A DNA stretch of 64,000 nt from JAJDNS01 sp963578825 (lineage in GTDB: Bacteria; Acidobacteriota; Vicinamibacteria; Fen-336): the NCBI GenBank assembly GCA_963578825.1, contig CAUZDW010000001.1, positions 141,365-205,364 on the forward strand. The letters are read 5' to 3'. Both the position numbers and the translations under genes were made by a program. The notes beneath the pieces were generated by a model. It was not told the DNA's origin and did no database searches. It worked only from the letters and a program-made list of their open reading frames with translations. Position 1 is the first letter of the stretch, and every line of letters starts with the position of its first letter. Below are positions 15,551-25,389 of the stretch, in pieces.

Positions 15551-16844
15551 TCCGCTCGACTCCGCCCATGTAGGGGCGGAGCGCCTCGGGGATGACGACC
15601 GAGCCGTCCGCCTGCTGGTAGTTCTCGAGAAGCGCGATGAGGGTGCGCCCCACCGCGAGGCCACTGCCGTTCAGCGTGTGGACGAATCGCGGCTTCCCCT
15701 TCCCGTCCGGCCGGTACCGCAAGTTCGCGCGGCGGGCCTGAAAGTCGGTGCAGTTCGAGCAGGACGAGATCTCCCGGAAGGCGCTCTGTCCGGGAAGCCA
15801 GACCTCGATGTCGTACGTCTTGGCGGCGGAGAACCCCATGTCGCCGGTGGAGAGAACCACGACCCGGTAGGCCAGACCCAGCCGCTTCAGGATCTCCTCG
15901 GCGTCACCGACCATCCCCTCCAGCTCCTCCATGGAGGTTTCGGGGGTCACGAGCTTCACCAGCTCGACCTTGTGGAACTGATGCTGGCGGATGAGGCCGC
16001 GCACGTCCTTCCCGTATGAGCCCGCCTCCGAACGAAAGCAGGGGGTGTAGGCGACGTATTTCCGAGGAAGAGAGTCTCCGTCGAGGATCTCGTCGCGGTG
16101 GAGGCAGGTGAGGGGAACCTCCGCCGTGGGGATGAGGTAGAGGTCGCGCTCGCCGGCCGCGGTCTTGAACAGGTCGTCCTCGAACTTCGGAAGCTGGCCG
16201 GTGCCGATCAGCGTCTCGGCAGTGACCAGGTAGGGGGGAAGAACCTCCCGATAGCCCCGGGAGCCATGGGCGTCGAGCATGAGCTGCGCGAGCGCCCGCT
16301 CCATTCGGGCCCCCTGATCCCACAGCACCGCGAAGCGCGCGCCCGACAACCTGGCCGCCCTTTCGAAGTCCAGGATTCCCAGCTCCGGCCCCAGGTCCCA
16401 GTGGGCCTTCGGCTCGAAGTCGAAGCTCGGCGGTTCCCCCACCTTTCGGACCTCGACGTTCGCGGAGGCATCCCGACCCACCGGAACGCTCTCGTCGGGG
16501 ACGTTGGGCACCACGAGGAGGAAGTTCCGGATGCCCTCCTCCACCTCCTGGCGCCGCGCATCGCCCTGCTTGATGCGCTCGGCCACGCCCTTCATCTCCG
16601 CCTTGAGCTCGGAGGCATCTTCTTTCGCCTTCGCCCGTCGCGCGATCTCCTGACCAACCTTGCGCTGATCGTGGCGGAGCTGTTCAACTTCCTGGATGAG
16701 CGCCTTGCGCTCGCCGGCGAGGCTCCAGAGGTCCTCTTTGGCGAGCCCGGGCCAGGCCTGGATCTGCTCCAGGCTCTGCCCGCGGGACGCGAGCATGGCC
16801 AGGATCTGCTCGCGGTTTTCCACGACGGACTTCAGGTCGAGCAT
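15495..16844 (-). CDS. serS: seryl-tRNA synthetase
   Basis: 449 aa from ATG 16844, which starts MLDLKSVVENREQI; five extra codons upstream are in frame but unlikely. The N-terminal about 100 residues form the antiparallel coiled-coil arm that recognises the long variable arm of tRNA-Ser. The class II catalytic core has motif 2 (FRSEAGSYGKDVRGLIRQHQ) and motif 3 (GSGLAVGRTLIALLENYQ). It attaches serine to tRNA-Ser. Two tRNA-Ser genes lie 3 kb away. TATGCT lies 10 bases before the ATG with no ribosome site, so the mRNA may have a very short leader. The last about 20 residues, Pro- and Ser-rich, overlap the opposite gene. Confidence 0.97.
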   Translation of the reverse strand: MLDLKSVVENREQILAMLASRGQSLEQIQAWPGLAKEDLWSLAGERKALIQEVEQLRHDQRKVGQEIARRAKAKEDASELKAEMKGVAERIKQGDARRQEVEEGIRNFLLVVPNVPDESVPVGRDASANVEVRKVGEPPSFDFEPKAHWDLGPELGILDFERAARLSGARFAVLWDQGARMERALAQLMLDAHGSRGYREVLPPYLVTAETLIGTGQLPKFEDDLFKTAAGERDLYLIPTAEVPLTCLHRDEILDGDSLPRKYVAYTPCFRSEAGSYGKDVRGLIRQHQFHKVELVKLVTPETSMEELEGMVGDAEEILKRLGLAYRVVVLSTGDMGFSAAKTYDIEVWLPGQSAFREISSCSNCTDFQARRANLRYRPDGKGKPRFVHTLNGSGLAVGRTLIALLENYQQADGSVVIPEALRPYMGGVERISPPGPSSRPAPSPGAAG

Positions 16845-16854
16845 GGCGGCGGCG

Positions 16855-16899
16855 AGCATAGCACGCGGCCCGAGCGACTCCCGGGCCGTGTGGTAGCAT
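16855..16899. promoter_or_regulatory. divergent -10 elements between serS and galU
   Basis: TATGCT (minus, 16860-16855) is 10 bases before serS and TAGCAT (plus, 16894-16899) is 7 bases before galU. Neither gene has a Shine-Dalgarno sequence. Both transcripts would begin at or within a few bases of the start codon. Confidence 0.45.
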
Positions 16900-16906
16900 C
16901 CCGGCG

Positions 16907-17782
16907 ATGGTCAAGAAGGTCCGCAAAGCCATCTTCCCGGCGGCCGGCCTCGGCACGCGATTCCTCCCCGCCACGAAGGCCCAGCCCAAGGAGATGCTCG
17001 TCCTCGTCGACAAGCCGATCATCCAGTACGTGATCGAAGAAGCCGCCGCTTCCGGCCTCAAGAGCATCGTCATCGTGACCGGCAAGGGCAAGAACGCCAT
17101 CGAGGATCACTTCGACGCCTCCCACGAGCTCGAGCGGATTCTCGAGCAGCGCGGCAAGCTGGATCTGCTCGAGCAGGTGCGCTCGCTCTCCAACATGATC
17201 AACATCTCCTACGTGCGCCAAGGCGAGCAGCTTGGCCTCGGCCACGCCGTTCTCATGGCCCGCGATCTGATGGGAGACGAGCCGTTCGCCGTCATGCTGG
17301 GGGATGACATCATCGACGGACCCGTTCCCTGCATGCGCCAGATGATCAACGTCTTCGAGAGCTACGGCGGGCCGGTCATAGCGGTCCAGCAGGTCCCTCG
17401 AAAGAACATCTCGGCCTACGGCGTGATCGACGGGACGCCGGAAGGCGAGACGGGTCGGCTCTTTCGCATCAGCGACATGGTGGAGAAGCCCAGCGCCGAG
17501 GATGCGCCCAGCGACCTGGCGATCATCGGGCGCTACATCCTGACTCCCGACATCTTCGATGCGCTGGAGAAGACGCCCCGGGACGCGGGCGGTGAGATCC
17601 AGCTCACGAACGCGCTCCGGATGCTGAAGGAAGATCGCCCGCTCTACGGATATCAATTCGAGGGCGTGCGCCACGATGCGGGCAACAAGCTCGGCTTCCT
17701 TCGTGCCACCGTGGAGTTCGCGCTCAAGCGCGAGGACCTGGGCGGTCCCTTCCGCGAGTACCTGAAGTCGCTGAATCTCTAG
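16907..17782 (+). CDS. galU: UTP-glucose-1-phosphate uridylyltransferase
   Basis: 291 aa, the normal family length. The nucleotide-binding start KAIFPAAGLGTRFLPATKAQ has the G-x-G-T-R-x-L-P-x-T-K signature, and the metal-binding segment VMLGDDIIDGP follows at about 124-134. Later motifs VQQVPRKNISAYGVIDG and GRYILTP also fit GalU. It makes UDP-glucose from UTP and glucose 1-phosphate for envelope polysaccharide, glycogen or trehalose synthesis. Divergent from serS; its stop codon abuts the stop of the convergent fmdB-like gene with no spacer. Confidence 0.95.
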   Translation: MVKKVRKAIFPAAGLGTRFLPATKAQPKEMLVLVDKPIIQYVIEEAAASGLKSIVIVTGKGKNAIEDHFDASHELERILEQRGKLDLLEQVRSLSNMINISYVRQGEQLGLGHAVLMARDLMGDEPFAVMLGDDIIDGPVPCMRQMINVFESYGGPVIAVQQVPRKNISAYGVIDGTPEGETGRLFRISDMVEKPSAEDAPSDLAIIGRYILTPDIFDALEKTPRDAGGEIQLTNALRMLKEDRPLYGYQFEGVRHDAGNKLGFLRATVEFALKREDLGGPFREYLKSLNL

Positions 17783-18106
17783 CTACTTCGACGACGAGCC
17801 CTTTGATGATGACGACGACGGGGAGGAGGAGGACTCCTTCTTCGCCGGCTTGTCCTTCGAGGAGCCGCCGTCCTTCCCATCGCCCGTCTTCGCCTTCGGC
17901 TCCCCGGTGTCCTTCTCGCCGTCGGACCCCTTCTTGGCGTAGTCGGTGACGTACCAGCCGGTGCCCTTGAACTGGATCGCCGGGGCCGAGATGAGCTTCT
18001 CGACCGGCTTATCGCAGGTCGGGCACGCGGTGAGGATGGGATCCGAGAACTTCTGCACCCGCTCAAACGTGCCGCAGCCAGGACACTCGTATTCGTAAAG
18101 GGGCAC
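17783..18106 (-). CDS. FmdB-family zinc-ribbon protein with Lys/Ser-rich tail
   Basis: 107 aa from GTG 18106 with GGAGG nine bases upstream. The first about 55 residues are the FmdB-type zinc ribbon, starting MPLYEYECPGCG with the second pair CPTC, so four cysteines bind zinc. The tail is low complexity (Lys, Asp, Gly then Ser-rich, ending SSSSSKGSSSK), as in many acidobacterial and deltaproteobacterial members. The family is proposed to be regulatory, from its proximity to formamidase in the founding case, but its function is not established. Confidence 0.88.
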   Translation of the reverse strand: MPLYEYECPGCGTFERVQKFSDPILTACPTCDKPVEKLISAPAIQFKGTGWYVTDYAKKGSDGEKDTGEPKAKTGDGKDGGSSKDKPAKKESSSSPSSSSSKGSSSK

Positions 18107-18238
18107 TCTATTCGACCTCCGGAACTCTCATTCTTGCATAATTATTGATCGACCCCCCACCCCTATCCCCTCCCCACGTAGGGGGCTCGGGGGACGCTCA
18201 GTCGAGCTTGCGAGACGAGCGTCGACCGAGTGTAGGTT

Positions 18239-18256
18239 GCGACGCGTGAGCGTCGC
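18239..18256. repeat. small palindrome GCGACGC-GTGA-GCGTCGC
   Basis: Seven-bp perfect arms with a GTGA loop in the gap between the fmdB-like gene and polA. A second, looser GACGCTC/GAGCGTC pair lies just before it (about 18194-18224). Together with the hairpin at 18287 this makes a run of stem-loops in a 236-base gap. Confidence 0.5.
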
Positions 18257-18286
18257 CTCCAACAGACCGAATACCTGAGCAGTCCT

Positions 18287-18323
18287 GCACGCACACGTGC
18301 CCGAAGAGGGCACGTGTGCGTGC
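18287..18323. terminator. perfect 16-bp hairpin downstream of polA
   Basis: GCACGCACACGTGCCC (18287-18302) and its exact complement GGGCACGTGTGCGTGC (18308-18323) flank a five-base loop, 19 bases after the polA stop codon. There is no T-run on either strand, so it may be an intrinsic terminator of low-T type or a 3'-end stabiliser. Confidence 0.65.
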
Positions 18324-18342
18324 TCGCTTCCGCGCGTTTGCT

Positions 18343-21012
18343 CTAATGCACCTCCGCCCAGTTCTTGCCCAGGCGGGCGTCGACCACGAGGGGGACGACG
18401 AGCTCCAGGGCGCCCTCCATGACCCGGGTGACCAGGGCCTTCGCTGCGTCGGCCTCGGCCTCCGGGACCTCGAGGAGCAGCTCGTCGTGAATCTGGAGAA
18501 TGAGCCGCGAGCTCATCTTGCGCTCGTGGAGCTCTCGCCAGAGATCGAGCATGGCTCTCTTGATGAGGTCGGCGGCGGAGCCCTGGACAGGGGTATTCAT
18601 CGCCTGGCGCTCCGCCTCCATCCTTACGGGACGGCTCTTCGCATGGAGGTCGGGGAGGCGCCTGAGCCGGCCGAGGAGGGTCCGGACCGTCCCCGTCTCC
18701 CGGGCTCGCTCGATGGTCTCGTCGATGAACGACCTCACTCTCGGATATCGGGCGAAGTACGCCTCGATGAACGAATCGGCCTCCTTGCGTGACACGCCCA
18801 GGTCCTTGGCCAGCGTGAAGCCCGTCTTCCCGTAGAGCAGCGCGTAGTTGACCATCTTGGCGATCCGGCGCTGCGCGTCGGGTGGAATGGGGGACAGGGG
18901 GCCGAAGACCTCGCTGGCGGTGCGGTCGTGAACGTCCTCGCCCCGTCGAAACGTGTCGATGAGGGTCTCGTCCCGGCTCAGGTGAGCGAGGATCCGGAGC
19001 TCGATCTGGCTGTAGTCCGCGGAGAGCAAAACACGGCCGGGCTCGGCCACGAAGGCCTCACGGATGCGCCGGCCCTCCGCGGTCCGGATGGGGATGTTCT
19101 GGAGGTTCGGGTCCGCCGAGGAGAGGCGTCCGGTGGCGGCCACCGTCTGGTTCATGGTGGCGTGGATGCGGCCGGTCTCGGGATTGATCAGCTCGGGCAG
19201 AGCGTCCACATAGGTCGACTTCAGCTTCTGGATCGACCGGTAGTCGAGAATCTTCCGGGGCAGCTCGTGGACGAGGGCGAGCTCCTCGAGGACGTCTTCG
19301 GCCGTGGAGGCGGCCCGTGTCTTGGCCGTCTTCTTCCCGCTCTTCATCCCGAGCCGCTCGAAGAGCACCTCCCTCAGCTGTGCCGGGGAGTTGATGTTGA
19401 ACTCCCCCTTGGCGAGCCGGTGGATGTCCTTCGTCAGAGCCTGAAGCCGGACCTCCATCTCTCCGCTCATGGAGACGAGGAGCTCCCGGTCCACCTTCAC
19501 GCCCACACGCTCCATGTCGGCGAGCACTTCGACCAGGGGCATCTCGACGGATTCGAAGACAGGGATGAGCTCCTCTTCCTCGAGGCGAAGGGTCATGGGC
19601 TCGTCCAGCCGCAGGACGACCCCTGCATCGCCTCCCGCGGCGCGGGCGGTGGGGTCGGCGGCGGCATCTTCGGCGGCGATCCCGCCGGTGCCCGGACTCC
19701 GCCGCTCCTCCAGCAGCTCGAAGGCCAGATCCTCGAGGGCATAGCCCCGGCGACCGGGCGCGAGGAGGTACGAGGCGAGGAGGGCGTCGAAGTCGAGGCC
19801 AGCGAGAGGGACGTCCAGGCGACCGAGGACCACGTGGTCCCGCTTGGAGTGGGCGGAGAGCTTGCGCACCTTCGGGTTCCCGAGGAGGGGCCCGAGGAGG
19901 GCGAGAGCCTCCTCGGCCGGCAGCGCCTCGGGAGCATCGAGTCCCGAGTGGGCCAGGGGAACGTAGACGGAGTGACCGGGGCGCCAGGCCAGGGCGATCC
20001 CGAGCACCCGTGCGCGCATGGCTCTCGGGCTCGTGACCGCCACCGTGAGAGCCACGCGCCCGGCCGCGCTGGCCTCACCCGCCGCGGCCTGGATCTCCCC
20101 CACTCCGGTGAGGATCTCGTGCTCCTCGGCCGTTGCAGCCACGTCGGGGACGTACTCTCGGGCCAGGAGCTGAAACTCCAGCTCCTTGAAGAGGGCGTGG
20201 GCTCTCGGTCGGTCCACCTCGTGTCGCTTCAGTGCCTCGAGGTCCAGCTCGACGGGGGCGTCGGTCCGGAGCGTCACGAGCTGCTTTGAAAGAAGCGCCA
20301 GGTCGGCGTGGTTCTGGAGCCCCTCCCGGTAGGCCTTGCGCTTGACCTCGCCGGCGTGCTCGAGGACCGCCTCGACCGGGCCGTAGGTGCGCACCAGGTC
20401 CCGGGCCCCCTTGTCGCCGATGCCCGGCACACCGGGAACGTTGTCGACCGAGTCTCCGACCAGGGCGAGAACGTCCACGATCCTCTCGGGAGGCACTCCC
20501 CACTTGGCCTCGACGGCACTTCGGTCCAGGCGGGTCGCGCCCATCTCTTCGCGACCGGGATTCAGGACCTCCACGTCGTCGCTCACGAGCTGGAGCAGGT
20601 CCTTGTCCGCGGAGACGACGACGACCGCGAGCCCCTTCTCCACGGCCAGTCGCGCCAGCGTGGCGATCGTGTCGTCCGCCTCGAACCCGGGCACCTCGCT
20701 CACCGGGAGACGGAACGCCTCGCACACCCGTCGCACCCAGGGAATCTGCACGGCCAGCTCGTCGTCCATCTTCGGGCGATTCGCCTTGTACTCCGCGTAC
20801 TGCTCGTGTCGGAAGGTCGGCCCGGGGGCGTCGAACAGGATGCCCACGTACTCGGGCTTCTCGTCCTCGAGGAGCTTCCGAAGCATGGTGGTGAAGCCGT
20901 AGGTGGCGTTGGTGGGCAGGCCCCGGCTCGTGGCCAGGCCGCGAATCGCGTGGTAGGCACGGTGGAACTGACCGCTGCCGTCCACCAGGTAGAGACTCTT
21001 CTTGCGGGACAT
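18343..21012 (-). CDS. polA: DNA polymerase I with apparently inactive proofreading domain
   Basis: 889 aa. Residues 1-290: 5' nuclease (FEN) domain with acidic clusters (VDGSGQFHRAYH, FEADDTIATLA, VSADKDLLQL). About 310-490: 3'-5' exonuclease-like domain. About 500-889: polymerase with SADYSQIELRILAHLS, the O-helix RRIAKMVNYALLYGKTG and QIHDELLLEV. In the exonuclease domain the expected DxE of motif I is replaced by LTVAVTS, although an Asp of motif II remains (LDFDALLASYLL), so proofreading is probably lost, as in Thermus enzymes. The O-helix has Tyr where E. coli has Phe762, a residue that affects discrimination against dideoxynucleotides. TAGAAT is six bases before the ATG with no ribosome site. 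Confidence 0.96.
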   Translation of the reverse strand: MSRKKSLYLVDGSGQFHRAYHAIRGLATSRGLPTNATYGFTTMLRKLLEDEKPEYVGILFDAPGPTFRHEQYAEYKANRPKMDDELAVQIPWVRRVCEAFRLPVSEVPGFEADDTIATLARLAVEKGLAVVVVSADKDLLQLVSDDVEVLNPGREEMGATRLDRSAVEAKWGVPPERIVDVLALVGDSVDNVPGVPGIGDKGARDLVRTYGPVEAVLEHAGEVKRKAYREGLQNHADLALLSKQLVTLRTDAPVELDLEALKRHEVDRPRAHALFKELEFQLLAREYVPDVAATAEEHEILTGVGEIQAAAGEASAAGRVALTVAVTSPRAMRARVLGIALAWRPGHSVYVPLAHSGLDAPEALPAEEALALLGPLLGNPKVRKLSAHSKRDHVVLGRLDVPLAGLDFDALLASYLLAPGRRGYALEDLAFELLEERRSPGTGGIAAEDAAADPTARAAGGDAGVVLRLDEPMTLRLEEEELIPVFESVEMPLVEVLADMERVGVKVDRELLVSMSGEMEVRLQALTKDIHRLAKGEFNINSPAQLREVLFERLGMKSGKKTAKTRAASTAEDVLEELALVHELPRKILDYRSIQKLKSTYVDALPELINPETGRIHATMNQTVAATGRLSSADPNLQNIPIRTAEGRRIREAFVAEPGRVLLSADYSQIELRILAHLSRDETLIDTFRRGEDVHDRTASEVFGPLSPIPPDAQRRIAKMVNYALLYGKTGFTLAKDLGVSRKEADSFIEAYFARYPRVRSFIDETIERARETGTVRTLLGRLRRLPDLHAKSRPVRMEAERQAMNTPVQGSAADLIKRAMLDLWRELHERKMSSRLILQIHDELLLEVPEAEADAAKALVTRVMEGALELVVPLVVDARLGKNWAEVH

Positions 21013-21123
21013 TGCCGGATTCTACTCTGCGCTCGAGGGTCTGCTTGTCCCGGTCCGACCTCTCATGATGACCGGTGGGTCTGGGTGTCCTTATTGTCGG
21101 ATCGGGGCTAGAATCCGCCGGCA

Positions 21124-21840
21124 ATGGTCTCCCGGCTTGCGGCCGTGCCTTTGCTCCTCCTGTCCCTCGGCGGCTGCCTCACCTACGAGTACGAGCACGA
21201 GTTTTGGCTCGACGTGGACGGCTCGGGCACGGTGAACGTGACCGGACGGCCCGCACTGTGGACGGCCATGAAGGGCCTGGGCCGCCCCGAGGACCCGGAC
21301 GGCACCGCCACGGAGGAGACGGTGCGGGAGCTGTTCGAACGCTCGGGCCTCGAGGTCGAGCGTGTCACCCTGACGCGACGGGGCGGCCAGCCCTATCTCT
21401 TTGTCTCGGCGACGTTCGCCGACGTGAACCGGCTCTCGTACACCCCTGCCTTTCCCGATCTCCGCGTGGTGCTGGAGAACGAGGAGGGGCGGCTGCGCCT
21501 CGACGGGAGCTGGCAACGCCCCCTCGACGCCCCGGACATCGGGGAGAGGGGCCGGGAAGGGCTGATGGCAGTGCGCTTTCATCTTCCCAGCAAGATCTAC
21601 AGCCACAGGAACGCCAGCGACGGCGTGGAACGAGGGAACATCCTGGGATGGCACCAGGATGTGAGCGCAGCCCTGGACGGTCGTCGGCTCGAGCTCGGCG
21701 CGGTCATGGGCCGGCGCAGCATCCTCTTCTCGACGGTGGTGCTGTTTGGCGGGGCGGTGGTGGTGGCCGTCCTTCTCCTCACCCTGGCCCTCTGGGCCAC
21801 CATGCGACGGGGACGCCGCGACCTGGAGGAGGCGGAGTGA
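21124..21840 (+). CDS. lipoprotein with C-terminal membrane anchor
   Basis: 238 aa. It has a lipoprotein signal with LGGC lipobox at about residue 19, then a beta-rich domain (TYEYEHEFWLDVDGSGTVNV), and a C-terminal helix at about 202-226 followed by basic residues RRGRRD. Two anchors would hold it against the inner membrane. The pattern resembles LppM/DUF3153-like proteins but the function is unknown. TAGAAT is nine bases before the ATG, with no Shine-Dalgarno. It stands between polA (divergent) and the aminopeptidase gene. Confidence 0.7.
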   Translation: MVSRLAAVPLLLLSLGGCLTYEYEHEFWLDVDGSGTVNVTGRPALWTAMKGLGRPEDPDGTATEETVRELFERSGLEVERVTLTRRGGQPYLFVSATFADVNRLSYTPAFPDLRVVLENEEGRLRLDGSWQRPLDAPDIGERGREGLMAVRFHLPSKIYSHRNASDGVERGNILGWHQDVSAALDGRRLELGAVMGRRSILFSTVVLFGGAVVVAVLLLTLALWATMRRGRRDLEEAE

Positions 21841-21919
21841 GCCCGGGCCCGCGACGCCGCTCGGCGTATAATCGTCCTTCGCAGGCTGCCCTTTCCAGCT
21901 CTCCGACACCCGAGGTCCC

Positions 21920-23407
21920 ATGAACGTCACTCTCTCCGTCACCCCTCTCTCCAAGGCCCCTGTCGATCTCCTGGCGGTCATCCTCGACGAGGACAAGACG
22001 TTGCACGAGATCGACGACCCCGCCGTCAACGCCCACGTCCAGCGTGCCGCCGCCGGCTTCCGGGACAAGACCCTCAAGCGGGAGTACTTCGCCACCCTCG
22101 AGGAGGGGGCGAGCGCGAGGTCTCTGGTCGTCTACTGGAGCCCGCAGCTCAAGAGCTGGAATCTCTGGGAGAACGTCAAGACCCTGACCGCGCGGGCACT
22201 TCGCGTGGCCCGCGACTACAGCCTGCCGAGAGTGGGAGTCCTCGTCAACAGCAAGGATGCGGCTCCGTTCGTGGGCAAGGTGGTGGAGGGCGCGCTTCTC
22301 GGCAGCTACACGTTCGACCGCTACCGCCAGGAGAAGGACGACTTCTTCCGCAAGAAGGCCTCGCTCACCCTCTTCGTGCACAAGGATCACGAGGCGGACG
22401 CCGAGGCCCGCAAGTCCCGCTACCTCTGGGTCTCGGAGAACGTGAACCGGGCTCGCGACTTCATCAACGAGCCGGGAGCCGCGGTGACGCCGGAGGTCCT
22501 GGCGAAAGAGGCCGCCGACATCGCGGGCGAGGTCGACCTGGAGGTGGAGATCCTGGATCCGACGGCTCTCGAGGCGAGGGGCTACCAGGGCATCGTGCGG
22601 GTGGGAGCGGGCAGCCAGCATCCCGGCCGGATGATCGTCCTGCGCCTCGTTCCGCGGAAGCCCTCGAAGGAGACCGTGGCGATCGTCGGCAAGGGGGTCA
22701 CCTTCGACACCGGAGGGATCAGCCTGAAGCCCGGCAACATGATGTGGGAGATGAAGGGCGACATGGCAGGAGCGGCAGCGACGCTGTTCGCCATGCGCGC
22801 CCTGGGCAAGCTCCGGCCCCAGCTCAAGGTGGTGGGGATTCTCTGCTGCGCCGAGAACATGCCCGACGGCAAGGCCCAGCGGCCGGGCGACATCTTCGTG
22901 GCGAAGAACGGCAAGTCCATCATGGTCGACAACACGGACGCCGAGGGTCGGCTGGTCCTTTCCGACGGGCTCTTTCGCGCCGGTGAGGAGGGCGCCACAC
23001 ACATCCTCGACATCGCCACCCTCACCGGGGCCGTGCTGAAGGCGCTGGGACCCAGCGTCGCCGGAATCATGGGGAACGACGAGGAGCTGATTCGGAGAGT
23101 GATCCTCTCCGGCGCGAACCACGGAGAGGCGTTCTGGGAGCTGCCCCTCGTGGAGGAGTACAAGGACAGCCTCAAGACGCCCTTCGCCGACGTGAACAAC
23201 ATCGCCGCGGGAGGACTGGCCGGAGCGATCACCGCCGGGCTCTTCCTCCGCGAGTTCGTCCCCGAGAAGACCTCCTGGGCGCACCTCGACATCGCGGGAC
23301 CCATGTTCCGGGACAAGGACTGGAAGTACTACGAGACCGGCGCCATCGGCTTCGGCGTGAAGACGCTGGTCGACTTCTGCGAACGCTTCCGCGAACCCCT
23401 CGCCTGA
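21920..23407 (+). CDS. pepA: leucyl aminopeptidase, family M17
   Basis: 495 aa. N-terminal Macro-like domain to about residue 160, then the catalytic domain with GKGVTFDTGGISLKPG (Lys and Asp metal/catalytic ligands) and the family signature NTDAEGRL. Dinuclear-metal exopeptidase of the cytosol that removes N-terminal residues; family members are hexameric and some also bind DNA. TATAAT at about 21866-21871 is a plausible -10. The C-terminus is complete, ending 10 bases before the convergent permease gene. Confidence 0.95.
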   Translation: MNVTLSVTPLSKAPVDLLAVILDEDKTLHEIDDPAVNAHVQRAAAGFRDKTLKREYFATLEEGASARSLVVYWSPQLKSWNLWENVKTLTARALRVARDYSLPRVGVLVNSKDAAPFVGKVVEGALLGSYTFDRYRQEKDDFFRKKASLTLFVHKDHEADAEARKSRYLWVSENVNRARDFINEPGAAVTPEVLAKEAADIAGEVDLEVEILDPTALEARGYQGIVRVGAGSQHPGRMIVLRLVPRKPSKETVAIVGKGVTFDTGGISLKPGNMMWEMKGDMAGAAATLFAMRALGKLRPQLKVVGILCCAENMPDGKAQRPGDIFVAKNGKSIMVDNTDAEGRLVLSDGLFRAGEEGATHILDIATLTGAVLKALGPSVAGIMGNDEELIRRVILSGANHGEAFWELPLVEEYKDSLKTPFADVNNIAAGGLAGAITAGLFLREFVPEKTSWAHLDIAGPMFRDKDWKYYETGAIGFGVKTLVDFCERFREPLA

Positions 23408-23417
23408 TCGAGGACAG

Positions 23418-24626
23418 TCACTCCCTCCTCAGCGCCGTCATGGGCTCGAGGCGCGACGCGTGCCAGGCCGGGTAGAAGCCGAAGCCGACCCCCACGAGAA
23501 GGGCCACCACAAGAGCGGCCACCAGCATCAGGGGGTGCGTGGCGGTCGGCCAGCCGGCGAAGCCCTGGATGAGCAGCGAGCCTCCGAGCCCCAGGACGCT
23601 CCCCAGGACGCCGCCGGTGAGCGTCAGGAGCGTGCTCTCGACGAGGAACTGCACGGCCACGTCACGCCGGCGTGCACCGAGGGCTCGGCGGAGTCCCACC
23701 TCTCGGGTCCGCTCGGCGACGCTGGCGAGCATGATGTTCATGATCCCGATCCCGCCGACGAGGAGCCCGATGGCGGCCACCGCGCCGGTGACCACGTTGA
23801 AGACTCGCTGCGCGCGCTGGCGTTGGCGCAGGATCTCGCGAGGGACCACGATCTCCAAACGAGCCTCCCCCGTCGTCCGGCGGAGAAGGGCCTGGGCCAC
23901 GGCCGCCGCGGGGACCACCGCCTCGGGGGTTTCCACCCGGAACACGATCTCGTCGACACCGTCCGGGCGGGTGTCGAAACCATGGTCCAGGGCGGGCAGA
24001 GGCACGATGACCGAGCGGTTCAGGTCCCGTGAGCGGACGACGGCGCTTTGCCCCCGGGGGGACGAGCGACCCTCGAGGATTCCGATGACGTGGAACCACT
24101 CGCCGCCGATCCGCACGGTCTGGCCCAACGGGTTCCCGAGGGGGAACAGCCGCGCCGCGACCGACGCCCCGAGGACGGCGACTCGCTTGCGGTCGGACAC
24201 GTCGAGGTCGGCGAGGAACCGGCCGCGGGCGAGGTCGAGCCGCGCCGCTTCACGGTAGGCGGGCGTGACCCCGACTGCGGTCACCGCCGCCGACCGGCTG
24301 CCGGCCTCGGCGGACAGCTCGGCGACGCGCACCGGGGCGACGGCGAGCACGCCGGGAACCACGTCTCGAATCGAGTCGGCGTCTGCGGCCCGCAGCCCGC
24401 CGGCACTCTCCTGGTCGTCGGCGGGGCTCGTGCGTACCGTCACGGTGTCGATCCCGAGCGCCTCGATCTGAGCCAGCGTCTGCCGCCGCGCCCCTTCCCC
24501 GACCGAAGACATCGCCACGACCGCGGCCACGCCGAAGACGACACCCAGGATGGAGAGCCCCGAGCGCAGCTTGTGCAGCATGAGGCTGCGCAGGCCAAGG
24601 CGAACCAGGACGAGACCCGGCATCAC
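23418..24626 (-). CDS. MacB-type ABC transporter permease
   Basis: 402 aa from GTG 24626. One N-terminal helix (LRSGLSILGVVFGVAAVVAM) is followed by a large periplasmic MacB-PCD domain (about 50-240), and three C-terminal helices contain the FtsX-like motif (ERTREVGLRRALGARRRDV). It couples ATP hydrolysis to movement of lipoproteins, peptides or drugs through a periplasmic adaptor. It is the last gene of an operon encoding TolC-like, adaptor, ATPase and permease components. Confidence 0.9.
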   Translation of the reverse strand: MMPGLVLVRLGLRSLMLHKLRSGLSILGVVFGVAAVVAMSSVGEGARRQTLAQIEALGIDTVTVRTSPADDQESAGGLRAADADSIRDVVPGVLAVAPVRVAELSAEAGSRSAAVTAVGVTPAYREAARLDLARGRFLADLDVSDRKRVAVLGASVAARLFPLGNPLGQTVRIGGEWFHVIGILEGRSSPRGQSAVVRSRDLNRSVIVPLPALDHGFDTRPDGVDEIVFRVETPEAVVPAAAVAQALLRRTTGEARLEIVVPREILRQRQRAQRVFNVVTGAVAAIGLLVGGIGIMNIMLASVAERTREVGLRRALGARRRDVAVQFLVESTLLTLTGGVLGSVLGLGGSLLIQGFAGWPTATHPLMLVAALVVALLVGVGFGFYPAWHASRLEPMTALRRE

Positions 24627-24675
24627 GATCTCACACAGCCCGGGGAGTGACCGCGGTCCCCGCCCCGGTTCGTCC

Positions 24676-25369
<694 letters not shown>

Positions 25370-25389
<20 letters not shown>

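Noticed and set aside
18928..20289. 453-codon plus-strand frame opposite polA
   Set aside because: Shadow of polA in a GC-rich genome.
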